Positions 8,058 through 16,253 of a stretch of DNA of 45,360 nt are shown here, one piece after another. The first letter of the stretch is position 1. Each line of letters begins with the position of its first letter. A model generated the notes under the pieces. That model saw nothing but the letters and a program-made list of their open reading frames with translations, searched no databases and had not been told where the DNA came from. This DNA comes from Bacillota bacterium. Its GTDB lineage: Bacteria > Bacillota > Clostridia > Oscillospirales > Ruminococcaceae. The stretch lies in assembly GCA_023443315.1 (NCBI GenBank), contig JAEZVA010000070.1, positions 1 to 45,360 of the forward strand, in the 5' to 3' direction. Both the position numbers and the translations under genes were made by a program.

Positions 8058-9803
8058 TTAATCCATTATTCCCTCAAACTGCATGTTGTAGTACCGCGCA
8101 TACAGCCCGTTTTGTGCGAGCAGCTCGTCGTGCCGCCCACGTTCAGTAATGCCCTCGTCGGTGATGACAACAATCTCATCCGCGTTACGGATGGTGGAAA
8201 GACGGTGCGCAATCACAAGCGTGGTGCGCCCTTTAGAGAGTGCCTCAAGCGCCTTTTGGATATGCCGCTCGCTCTCGTTGTCCAGCGCCGAGGTGGCCTC
8301 GTCCAAAATCAGTATCTTCGGGTTTTTTAAGAACAAACGCGCAATCGCAATGCGCTGCTTCTGCCCGCCCGAAAGCCGTGTGCCGCGCTCCCCCACAAAG
8401 GTGTCGTAACCGTCCTCAAGCGACACGATAAAGTCGTGGATGTTCGCCTGCCTTGCGGCGGTTACAATCTCCTCGTCGGTGGCGTCCAGCCTACCGTAGG
8501 CGATGTTGTCGCGCATGCTGCCGGTAAAGATGTACACATCCTGCTGCACAATGCCGATGGCGCCTCGCAGGGATGAAAGGGTCAGCTCGCGTATGTCCTT
8601 GCCGTCGATTAGAATGCTGCCGCAGGTCACATCGTAAAAGCGGGGCAGCAAAGAGCAAAACGTCGTCTTGCCACCGCCGGAGGGACCCACCAACGCCACC
8701 GTCTTACCCGCTTGGATGTGCAGGTTCACACCATTCAAAACCGGCACGCCGTCGTCGTAGGCAAACCGCACGTCACGGTAGTCAATCTCACCGCGCACCT
8801 CCGTAAGCGGCAGGGCACCCTCGCGGTCGGTTACATCGGGCGAGGTGTCAAGGATCTCGACAAATCGCTTAAAGCCCGCATACCCCTTTTGGAACGGCTC
8901 GGTAAAGTTTACGAGCATGTCAATTGGGCTCATGTAGATGTTGACGTACAGTACGTACATCGCAAGCGCCGTGGGCGAAAGCTCACCTCTGGCGATGAAA
9001 AATCCGCCAAAGCCGATAATGACGGTGTAAAGCAGCCCCTGAAAGAACGAGTTGCCTGCGGCAAAAGCCCCCATCGCGCGGTAGCTGCTGTTTTTAGACT
9101 CCAAAAACTCCTCGTTGCTGCGCCGAAAGCGCGACTGCTCATGCGCTTCGTTGGCAAACGACTTGACCACGCGAATGCCTGAGAGGCTGTCCTGTACACG
9201 GGCGTTTACGGCGGCAATCTTCTTGCGGTTGTCCATAAACACCGCAAGCATCCGCTTGTTGCGCGCCACCGAGAACGCAAGCATCACGGCGGTAACCGCA
9301 AGCAGAATCAGCGTCATCTTCCAGTTTAGCAGCATCAGCAGCGAAAATGAGCCGACTAGCTTAATCAGCGACATAAACAGGTTCTCCGGCCCGTGGTGCG
9401 CAAGCTCCGAGATGTCAAACAGGTCGGATATGATGCGTGACATCATCTCGCCGGTGTTGTTTTTGTCGTAGTACGAAAAGCTAAGCCGCTGAAAATGACC
9501 AAACAGGTCGTCGCGCATGTTGCTTTCCATCCGTGACCCCATGATATGCCCCCACGAGGTGATAAAGTAGTGGCAGTAGTAACGCACCACGTATAGTGCC
9601 AGCATCCCGATAATGATGTAGCCAATACCCGCCAGAATCTCGGGCGCGCTGCGGGTAAACAGCCCCTTGTTTAAAAAGCCGAGTAGCTGTGGGAATGCAA
9701 GGTCGATGGCCGATACCATAAGCGCGCAAAACAGGTCGGTAAAAAATAACAGACGGTAGGGCTTATAGTAGGAAACAAAGCGTTTAAAGATGTAGTGCAT
9801 CAT
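8058..9803 (-). CDS. ABC exporter, fused membrane and ATPase domains
   Basis: This is a 581-residue half-size ABC exporter of the MsbA/LmrA type, expected to work as a homodimer in the membrane. The N-terminal six-helix ABC_membrane domain covers about residues 15-310. The ATPase domain has Walker A VGPSGGGKTT (about 370-380), a Q-loop, signature LSGGQKQR (about 477), Walker B ILILDEATSALD, and the H-loop histidine in IAHRLST. The start ATG is preceded by GGAGAG. It is convergent with the permease and divergent from the MoxR operon. The exported substrate (lipid, drug or peptide) cannot be inferred. Confidence 0.9.
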   Translation of the reverse strand: MMHYIFKRFVSYYKPYRLLFFTDLFCALMVSAIDLAFPQLLGFLNKGLFTRSAPEILAGIGYIIIGMLALYVVRYYCHYFITSWGHIMGSRMESNMRDDLFGHFQRLSFSYYDKNNTGEMMSRIISDLFDISELAHHGPENLFMSLIKLVGSFSLLMLLNWKMTLILLAVTAVMLAFSVARNKRMLAVFMDNRKKIAAVNARVQDSLSGIRVVKSFANEAHEQSRFRRSNEEFLESKNSSYRAMGAFAAGNSFFQGLLYTVIIGFGGFFIARGELSPTALAMYVLYVNIYMSPIDMLVNFTEPFQKGYAGFKRFVEILDTSPDVTDREGALPLTEVRGEIDYRDVRFAYDDGVPVLNGVNLHIQAGKTVALVGPSGGGKTTFCSLLPRFYDVTCGSILIDGKDIRELTLSSLRGAIGIVQQDVYIFTGSMRDNIAYGRLDATDEEIVTAARQANIHDFIVSLEDGYDTFVGERGTRLSGGQKQRIAIARLFLKNPKILILDEATSALDNESERHIQKALEALSKGRTTLVIAHRLSTIRNADEIVVITDEGITERGRHDELLAQNGLYARYYNMQFEGIMD

Positions 9804-10031
9804 AGTCTGTTCTCTCCTTTTTTATTCAAATGACATTGTACTACACAAATACAAAGCAAACAAGAGTACGAAAAGGCAAGATTGTGCACTATCCATCATA
9901 CCGCCGCCAAAACCTTGACAAGATTATACGTTCAGTTTTTATGGAAATTATGCTATTATTTACTTATATTAAGGGGAGGATAGACGGGTGTTTGGGCTCC
10001 AACTTCAAATGGAAAGGCATGATACAACGGT

Positions 10032-10976
10032 ATGACAACACGCAGTGCACAGAGCATCATCCAGTCGGTACGCGAAAACATCGAACGAGTTTTAATCGGT
10101 AAGCGAGAGGCAGTGGACCTTGCGCTGATGACACTAGCCTGCGGCGGACATCTGCTTATTGAGGATGCCCCAGGGCTTGGCAAGACGACGCTAGCATGGG
10201 CACTTGCAAGGTCGGTGGATTGTTCGTTTAACCGCATCCAGTTTACCCCCGACGTACTGCCCTCCGATGTTGCGGGGTACACGGTGCTTGATATTAGATC
10301 GGGCGAAAAACAGGTGCGTCACGGCGCGATTATGAGCCAGATGGTGCTGGCAGACGAAATAAACCGCACCAGCCCCAAAACACAGTCAAGTCTATTGGAG
10401 GCGATGCAGGAGGGGCAGGTGACCATTGACGGAGAGACCTACCCGCTACCAAGCCCGTTTATGGTTATCGCCACCCAAAATCCCGTGGAATCCACTGGTA
10501 CCTATCCGCTGCCCGAAGCACAGCTTGACCGGTTCTTTATCCGTGTTTCGCTGGGTTATCCCAACCGCAGTGATGAGATCGACATCCTGCAAAGCAGGGT
10601 AAAAAGCTTAAAAACCGAGGTCGCCGCCGTTGCAGGTGCCGAGGATGTGCTGTTTTTGCAGGAGCAGGTAAAGGGCATAACCTGCTCAAGACCTGTGATG
10701 CAGTATATTGTAGATATCGCAAACGCCACCAGAAAGAACGACAAGTTGTCCTTGGGCGCAAGCCCACGCGCCTCGCTTGCGCTGATGCACGCCGCAATGG
10801 CGCACGCGCTGTTTGACGGGCGCGACTACGTGCTGCCCGACGATGCAAAGGCGATGGCAATACCGGTGCTTGCCCATCGGCTTGTTGTACAGCTGAGCGC
10901 GGGCATCCATAAAAACAGTGCGCAGCAGGTTTTGCAGGAGATTCTGCGCACGACCCCGGTGCCGGTGGTGTCATGA
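10032..10976 (+). CDS. MoxR family AAA+ ATPase
   Basis: This 314-residue MoxR-type AAA+ protein is a probable chaperone for maturation of cell-surface or metal-cofactor complexes. Walker A is EDAPGLGKTT (about residues 43-52), Walker B is LADEINR with the following TSPKTQSSLLEAMQEGQVTI signature, sensor 1 is IATQNPVES, and the C-terminal lid carries SPRASLALMHA. A GGAAAGG lies 14 bases before the ATG, rather far. The gene overlaps the DUF58 gene by four bases. MoxR, DUF58 and transglutaminase genes in this order form a widespread bacterial operon of poorly defined function. The 228-bp gap upstream holds a TTGACA at about 9913 but no convincing -10. Confidence 0.92.
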   Translation: MTTRSAQSIIQSVRENIERVLIGKREAVDLALMTLACGGHLLIEDAPGLGKTTLAWALARSVDCSFNRIQFTPDVLPSDVAGYTVLDIRSGEKQVRHGAIMSQMVLADEINRTSPKTQSSLLEAMQEGQVTIDGETYPLPSPFMVIATQNPVESTGTYPLPEAQLDRFFIRVSLGYPNRSDEIDILQSRVKSLKTEVAAVAGAEDVLFLQEQVKGITCSRPVMQYIVDIANATRKNDKLSLGASPRASLALMHAAMAHALFDGRDYVLPDDAKAMAIPVLAHRLVVQLSAGIHKNSAQQVLQEILRTTPVPVVS

Positions 10977-12160
10977 GAGCGCAGCGCATCGTGTTCTACG
11001 CCCTGCTCGGAACCTGTCTGTTTGGCGGGCTGCTAACCGGCGAGCGGGTGTTCTTTTTGGTGCTGTTTATCCAGCTGGGCATACTACTGCTCTGCTTTTT
11101 TCTAAACCTATGGACGGTGCATAGCTTTTCATATGTGCAGTTGGTCGACCGCGAGGAGCTTACTAAAGGCGAAACGCTCGCACTGCATCTGCGCATTCAC
11201 AACGATATGCCATACCCATTTACCATGATGCGGGTGCATGTTTCGGCCATCTCGTCGCAGGAGGATGTTACCTATTCCTTTGCGTTGCCCGCCCATGGGC
11301 AGATTGAGTTTGCCCCGCGCTTTTTGTGCGCGTTTTCGGGACGTAGCGAGGTGGGGATGAGCCGCGTGGAGATCGAGGACGTGTTTGGGCTTACGCGGCT
11401 AAACTTTAATATGCTGCGTCTGCCGTACTATCGCAAACGCCCCGTTCTGGTGTATCCGCGCGTGCATGAGCTATCGTTGCTTGGCGCCTATTCGCCCGAC
11501 GATAAAAACTTCAGCGGAACCAGCCTAAACCTGTCGGGCACGGGTGAGAACTTTGCGGGAGTGCGCGAGTATAGGGAGGGGGACTCCCAAAAGCGCATCC
11601 ATTGGAAGACCTCCGCCCGCGCGCAGAAGCTGTATACGCGTATTTATGAGCACGCGTCCGAGACACACTGCTTAATCTGTATCGACCCCTGCCTATATGG
11701 GGCGACAGGGGAGCACGCACGCCTGTGCGCCGATATGCTGTGCGAGACCGCCGCAACCATTGTGTACCATACGCTAGCGGGTGGGCATACGGTTCGGTTG
11801 TGCCGCTCAGACGCAATCAACAACGACGTTTTTGGCGGTAGTATGCGTGATTTTGCACGTCTGCACCGTTACCTTGCACTACTTGAGTTTGCCGCCCAAG
11901 GCGACGAAGCAGAGGCGCAGGCGTCCGGCGTTCGCGCTGTGACGAGCGAGAGCGGCGCGTCGTCCGCCTATCTGCTCACCCTTGGCAATGCGCGCACATT
12001 CGGCGAGTTGATGCTGCACGAGTCACTGCCCACGGGCGGGGTAACCGTCTTTTCGGTAAGCGACACGGGAAAACGGGGCGTGTTGGTCACGGGCGGCGTT
12101 CGCACCGTCACGGTGACCCTAAACGACAGCGTCACCTCGGTATTGGAGGAGATGCTATGA
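10973..12160 (+). CDS. DUF58 domain membrane protein
   Basis: This 395-residue protein has two N-terminal hydrophobic helices (about residues 8-45) and then a DUF58 domain. The family hallmark REYREGDSQKRIHWKTSAR lies at about residues 200-218. C-terminal to it is a von Willebrand A-like fold, partly degenerate. DUF58 proteins accompany MoxR ATPases and are thought to be their clients. Start and stop overlap the neighbouring genes (ATGA both times), so all three proteins are translationally coupled. Confidence 0.88.
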   Translation: MRAQRIVFYALLGTCLFGGLLTGERVFFLVLFIQLGILLLCFFLNLWTVHSFSYVQLVDREELTKGETLALHLRIHNDMPYPFTMMRVHVSAISSQEDVTYSFALPAHGQIEFAPRFLCAFSGRSEVGMSRVEIEDVFGLTRLNFNMLRLPYYRKRPVLVYPRVHELSLLGAYSPDDKNFSGTSLNLSGTGENFAGVREYREGDSQKRIHWKTSARAQKLYTRIYEHASETHCLICIDPCLYGATGEHARLCADMLCETAATIVYHTLAGGHTVRLCRSDAINNDVFGGSMRDFARLHRYLALLEFAAQGDEAEAQASGVRAVTSESGASSAYLLTLGNARTFGELMLHESLPTGGVTVFSVSDTGKRGVLVTGGVRTVTVTLNDSVTSVLEEML

Positions 12161-14493
12161 ACGAGGTAATCCGTGCGGTTTTCGGACGCATATGGGACGG
12201 CGCGCGGGCGGTAGGCAAGACCCGAATGGCGGAACAGCTTGGTATAGTGCTCCTTACATCGGGTATGGTGGTCGCGCTGTTTTCGGCGCTTAATTACACC
12301 TGTTCTGTGCTACATACCGTACTGCTCTCTTTGCTTTGTGTCACACTGGTTTGGATTGTTACGCGGCGTGTCTGGGCAGTCCTTGTTTTGCTCGGCGCTG
12401 CGGGGGTGTGCTTTGGTATCTTGCGTCTGATAATGCTTCATCCTGTTGCATATGGTGCGGTAACGCGCTCGGTTGCATGGCTCGGTGCGTACAGTGCTGT
12501 GAACAATCTGTGGTATATCTTGTTTGCCTGCCTTGCTTGCTCCGCGCTGCTGTTTGGGTTTGTAAGAAGACTACAGATGCTACCCTTTGCCCTGGGACTG
12601 CTTGGTGCTGTGTGCGCCTGCGTCACCATCGTTCTGCATGTTTTACTGTTTGCAAACCGAACCCCGGTGCTGATACTGCTTTCGGGCGGTTATTTAATTC
12701 TGCTGCCCGGCATTCAGTTTCGGCGCAAGAAGCAGCTTAAGGATGGAGAAAACACCGTAACCCTCGCCGCACTCCAGCTCACAGCGCTACCTATCGTCGC
12801 ACTTTCTATTGCGGCATCCTTGCTCATCGTACCGCAGGATGCAAGCGTCTGGAAGTCGCGCGCGTTGCTCAATATGATATACGACATCAGCGATCTGGTC
12901 AGCTATTGGTGGGGGGGATCGGCGCCCAGCCGTAGCTTTGAGCTTGAGGCACTGGGCTACCAGCCGCTCTCCGACCGCTTGGGCGGACCGATTGATCCGC
13001 AGGATAGACCGATGCTGGAGGTAAAAACAATTAAACCGCTGTTGCTGCGCGGCGCGGTGAAGGACAGCTACTCCGGCAAGGGTTGGTACGACGAGGCGTC
13101 CCTTGGGCGGTTTCGCTACGACAGCCTGATGTTTCTTTCCACCCGTACCCGCGTGTTTTCATCCGAGCTTCCGCTCATGCAGAACAAACGGCTCAAAGCG
13201 CTGGCGGACGAAATGGTGCAAACAATCGAGTTGCAGGTAAAATACCAAAACAGTCGCAACACCGGCATCTTTGTGGCAGGCAAGGTGACAGGTCTTGAAA
13301 CAGGCAAACAACTACAACCCTACTTTAATTTGCAGGGTGAGCTGTTTGCCGATTCGGCTATCCGGGGGAACAACCGTTATACCGTTACCGTGCAGATGCT
13401 CGACCGCTCGGTGCTGGGGTTTGACGAGAACATGGCGGCACTAGAAGAGACCGCCGAGAAGATGAGCGACAGCAACTGGCAGGAGATTTGCGACCGTTAT
13501 CTTGCCCTGCCCGACACCCTGCCCAGTTCGGTGCATACCATGGCAGAGACGATTACAGCCGGTGCGCAAACACCGTACCAAAAGGCGTGTGCCATTGAGC
13601 GGTGGCTTGCCGAAAACTGCACCTACACCATGACCCCCGTAGTTCCGCCAATCGGCGAGGATTTTGTCGCCCATTTTCTAAACACCAAGGAGGGCTATTG
13701 CGTCTATTACGCAAGCGCGATGGCGGTACTTGCGCGCAACATAGGGCTGCCTGCCCGCTATGTCACTGGGTTTGCACTGGAACGCTCAACGGCTCCTTCG
13801 TATTACACAGCAACCGAGCGCACCGCCCATGCATGGGCGGAGGTGTATCTAAAAGGCATCGGGTGGGTGGTGTTTGACCCTCTTTCCTTTGATGACGGTC
13901 TATCCCCCCTGCCGGAGGAGACGCAGAGCGACTTATCCGGGCAGTCCGCCACAGGGGACATCCCCATTCCGGATATCCCCATGCAGCAGGGTGGAGCGTT
14001 AACGCACGAAATACCCAGTGGCAAGCCCGCTATGTCCTTTGCGTGGCTGCTGCTACCTGCTGTGATAGCGGGGATGGTCTGGTTGTTAATGCGTCGACTG
14101 CTTACATTGCCCAGTCGGTATTACCGCTTAAGTAGCGTATCCTCCCGCTGTGACGACAAAGGCATGATCCTAGCCGAGTATTACGCCGACCTTCTGCGCC
14201 AGCTTAACTACTTCGAGCTTTCGCCCTACACGGGCGAGACACTGAGGGAGTTCGCCCCGCGTGTTGACCGCAGGATGCTGCATAAACAGGATTTGTTTAC
14301 CGAGGCAACCCAGTGTTATATGGACTACCTTTACGGGTTAAAGCAGCCCGATGCCGTCGCTGTACGGCAGGCAGCAGAGCTACATGAAGAAATAGAGCAG
14401 GGTCTGCTTAACCGCCTTGGCAAGCCCATGTATCTCGCCTCGCGATCGCTTGCGGTGCTGGCTGTTAGGCTTGCTCGTAAACGCAACACGTAG
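12157..14493 (+). CDS. TgpA-like membrane transglutaminase-fold protein
   Basis: This 778-residue membrane protein has about six hydrophobic segments in residues 25-240, an extracytoplasmic transglutaminase-like core, another membrane helix at about 625-645, and a cytoplasmic DUF4129-like tail. The catalytic triad is visible: Cys about 515 in GYCVYYASAMAVLARN, His about 558 in TAHAWAEVY and Asp about 574 in WVVFDP. The architecture matches TgpA/DUF3488 proteins found with MoxR and DUF58. Some members are cysteine peptidase- or transglutaminase-like enzymes on the cell surface; the substrate is unknown. A strong terminator follows. Confidence 0.88.
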   Translation: MNEVIRAVFGRIWDGARAVGKTRMAEQLGIVLLTSGMVVALFSALNYTCSVLHTVLLSLLCVTLVWIVTRRVWAVLVLLGAAGVCFGILRLIMLHPVAYGAVTRSVAWLGAYSAVNNLWYILFACLACSALLFGFVRRLQMLPFALGLLGAVCACVTIVLHVLLFANRTPVLILLSGGYLILLPGIQFRRKKQLKDGENTVTLAALQLTALPIVALSIAASLLIVPQDASVWKSRALLNMIYDISDLVSYWWGGSAPSRSFELEALGYQPLSDRLGGPIDPQDRPMLEVKTIKPLLLRGAVKDSYSGKGWYDEASLGRFRYDSLMFLSTRTRVFSSELPLMQNKRLKALADEMVQTIELQVKYQNSRNTGIFVAGKVTGLETGKQLQPYFNLQGELFADSAIRGNNRYTVTVQMLDRSVLGFDENMAALEETAEKMSDSNWQEICDRYLALPDTLPSSVHTMAETITAGAQTPYQKACAIERWLAENCTYTMTPVVPPIGEDFVAHFLNTKEGYCVYYASAMAVLARNIGLPARYVTGFALERSTAPSYYTATERTAHAWAEVYLKGIGWVVFDPLSFDDGLSPLPEETQSDLSGQSATGDIPIPDIPMQQGGALTHEIPSGKPAMSFAWLLLPAVIAGMVWLLMRRLLTLPSRYYRLSSVSSRCDDKGMILAEYYADLLRQLNYFELSPYTGETLREFAPRVDRRMLHKQDLFTEATQCYMDYLYGLKQPDAVAVRQAAELHEEIEQGLLNRLGKPMYLASRSLAVLAVRLARKRNT

Positions 14494-14505
14494 TTTAGCA
14501 AACAC

Positions 14506-14549
14506 AAAACAGCCCGCCGCGCAGTCAAAACTGTGCAGCGGGCTGTTTC
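14506..14549 (+). terminator. Rho-independent terminator after the MoxR operon
   Basis: AAACAGCCCGC pairs with GCGGGCTGTTT, with inner GCGCAGT/ACTGTGC pairing and a T-run. It lies between convergent genes and may serve both strands. Confidence 0.85.
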
Positions 14550-14583
14550 TATGAGAAATGGGGAGGTAGTGTTGTATGTAGGG

Positions 14584-15861
14584 TTATATCTTCTCGAGTG
14601 CTTGGCGCAGGTCGTCGATGATATCCGCTACGTCCTCTACACCGATGGAAAGGCGGATATCCTGGGGGAACGTCCCCGACGCTGCCTGCTCCTCGGGCGA
14701 TAGCTGCTGATGGGTGGTGGACGCTGGATGGATAACCAGCGACTTTGCGTCTGCAACGTTTGCGAGCAGCGAGAAGATCTCAAGGCTGTCGATGAGTTTT
14801 CTCGCCTGTTTTACATCGCCGTTAATCGAGAAGGTGAAGATCGAGCCCGCGCCCTTGGGCAGATACTTCTGCGCGAGCGCGTGGTATCGGTTTGACTGAA
14901 GTCCCGGATAGCTGACCGATTTCACCTTGGGGTGCTTCTCTAAAAACTCGGCGACCTTTTGTGCGTTCTCTACATGGCGTTGGACGCGTAGGGATAACGA
15001 CTCAAGCCCCTGCAGGAACAAAAACGCGTTAAACGGCGACAGCGACGCGCCGGTGTCGCGCAGCAGCTGCGCTCTAATCTTCACCGCATAGGCAATGCCG
15101 CCAAGGTCTGCGTATTTGATGCCGTGGTAGCTCTTGTCGGGGGTGGTAAAGCCCGGAAACTTGCCGTTTGTCCAGTCAAAGTTGCCGCCGTCTACGATAA
15201 TCCCGCCGATGGAGGTGCCGTGCCCGCCGATGAACTTGGTTGCGGAGTGCACCACGACGTTCGCGCCGTGCTCGATGGGGCGGAACAGGTACGGTGTGGC
15301 AAAGGTGTTATCCACAATCAGGGGGATGCCGTTATCGTGGGCAATTTTAGCTACTGCATCAAAATCGATGACGTTAATGCCGGGGTTGCCCAACGTCTCG
15401 ATAAACAACGCCTTGGTTTTGTCGGTTATGGCATCCGCAAAGTTCTGCGGGTTTTCGGGGTCGACAAACACCGTGTTTATGCCAAACTTAGGCAGTGTAT
15501 CGGAAAACAGGTGGAACGTACCGCCGTACAGGGTGCTCGCCGCAACAATCTCATCCCCCGCACTTGCAATATTAAGTACCGCATAGGTAATGGCTGCAGA
15601 GCCGGATGCGGTGGCAAGACCGGCGGTGCCGCCTTCCAAGGCAGCCACGCGTTGCTCAAACACATCCACGGTAGGGTTAGTTAGGCGCGAGTAGATGTTG
15701 CCGGGCTCGGTTAGGGCAAACCGACCCTCCGCTTCGTCGGTATTCTTAAATACGAAGGATGTGGTCTGGTAGATGGGAACGGCACGCGCTCCAGTAACGG
15801 GGTCGGGCACCTGTCCTGCATGAACCTGCAATGTATCAAAACGTAATTTTTTCTCACTCAT
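14584..15861 (-). CDS. metY: O-acetylhomoserine sulfhydrylase
   Basis: This is a 425-residue PLP enzyme of the Cys/Met metabolism family. It makes homocysteine from O-acetylhomoserine and sulfide. The PLP-binding lysine is Lys209 in HSATKFIGGHG. The Tyr and Arg of IYSRLTNPTVDVFE and the GNPGINVIDFDAV and DNTFATPYLFRP stretches are typical of MetY rather than MetB or MetC. Its ATG is preceded by AAAGGCGG nine to ten bases away. That ribosome binding site can pair with a segment of the upstream leader ORF (see findings), suggesting cysteine-dependent translational control. Confidence 0.9.
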   Translation of the reverse strand: MSEKKLRFDTLQVHAGQVPDPVTGARAVPIYQTTSFVFKNTDEAEGRFALTEPGNIYSRLTNPTVDVFEQRVAALEGGTAGLATASGSAAITYAVLNIASAGDEIVAASTLYGGTFHLFSDTLPKFGINTVFVDPENPQNFADAITDKTKALFIETLGNPGINVIDFDAVAKIAHDNGIPLIVDNTFATPYLFRPIEHGANVVVHSATKFIGGHGTSIGGIIVDGGNFDWTNGKFPGFTTPDKSYHGIKYADLGGIAYAVKIRAQLLRDTGASLSPFNAFLFLQGLESLSLRVQRHVENAQKVAEFLEKHPKVKSVSYPGLQSNRYHALAQKYLPKGAGSIFTFSINGDVKQARKLIDSLEIFSLLANVADAKSLVIHPASTTHQQLSPEEQAASGTFPQDIRLSIGVEDVADIIDDLRQALEKI

Positions 15862-15893
15862 AATAGGGAAACCGCCTTTCAGTTATCAATATT

Positions 15894-16031
15894 TTATTGC
15901 TGCCGAACAACGACCAAATTGCACATTCGCAGTAGAGTTGTCGAACAATTTGGGGTGAGCGAATGTGTTAAGTGGCAACATCGCATCATACCTGTGGCGG
16001 CGGTGACCCGTCGGACGTATGATAGCTTCAT
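15894..16031 (-). CDS. Leader ORF with Arg-Cys-Cys, upstream of metY
   Basis: This is a 45-codon ORF not resembling any protein I know. It has a perfect AGGAGG seven bases before its ATG, better than that of metY itself. Codons 15-19 read Met-Met-Arg-Cys-Cys, and two further Cys codons follow (29 and 37). It ends 32 bases before the metY start and lies wholly within the metY leader transcript, downstream of a good promoter. Codons 8-12 contain GGGTCACCGCC, which can pair with GGCGGTTTCCC covering the metY ribosome binding site. Two further stems (CACATTCGC/GCGAATGTG and CCAAATTG/CAATTTGG) lie in codons 22-41 and cannot both form as simple hairpins. Inference: a Cys-sensing attenuation peptide. 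Confidence 0.65.
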   Translation of the reverse strand: MKLSYVRRVTAATGMMRCCHLTHSLTPNCSTTLLRMCNLVVVRQQ

Positions 16032-16077
16032 AGCGGCACCTCCTAAAATACATACATAACCTATATGCTTTATATGG

Positions 16078-16106
16078 ATGATACATGAGTTCTGTGGTTT
16101 TGTCAA
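16078..16106 (-). promoter_or_regulatory. Promoter of leader ORF-metY
   Basis: On the minus strand TTGACA (16106-16101) and TATCAT (16083-16078) are 17 bases apart, about 45 bases upstream of the leader ORF. Confidence 0.75.
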
Positions 16107-16196
16107 TACTAATTTTGCCGTATTTGCAGAGCAGATAATTATTGTTCAAAAGTCGGAAATTGCAAAGAGACAAACCAAAAATTTGGGAGCAACCTC

Positions 16197-16226
16197 TTTA
16201 CAAGAACAAATGTTCTGTGGTATGAT
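16197..16226 (+). promoter_or_regulatory. Promoter with embedded LexA (SOS) box
   Basis: TTTACA (16197-16202) and TATGAT (16221-16226) are 18 bases apart. The spacer contains GAACAAATGTTC (16204-16215), a perfect fit to the Firmicute LexA/DinR operator core GAAC-N4-GTTC. Bound LexA would block the promoter of the radical SAM gene. Confidence 0.8.
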
Positions 16227-16253
16227 AGTGCCATAGAAAGGCGGGTTCATATC

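Noticed and set aside
15862..16080. SAM riboswitch or T-box before metY
   Set aside because: No SAM-I core, no T-box sequence and no U-tract terminator; the leader ORF and alternative pairings explain the region better.
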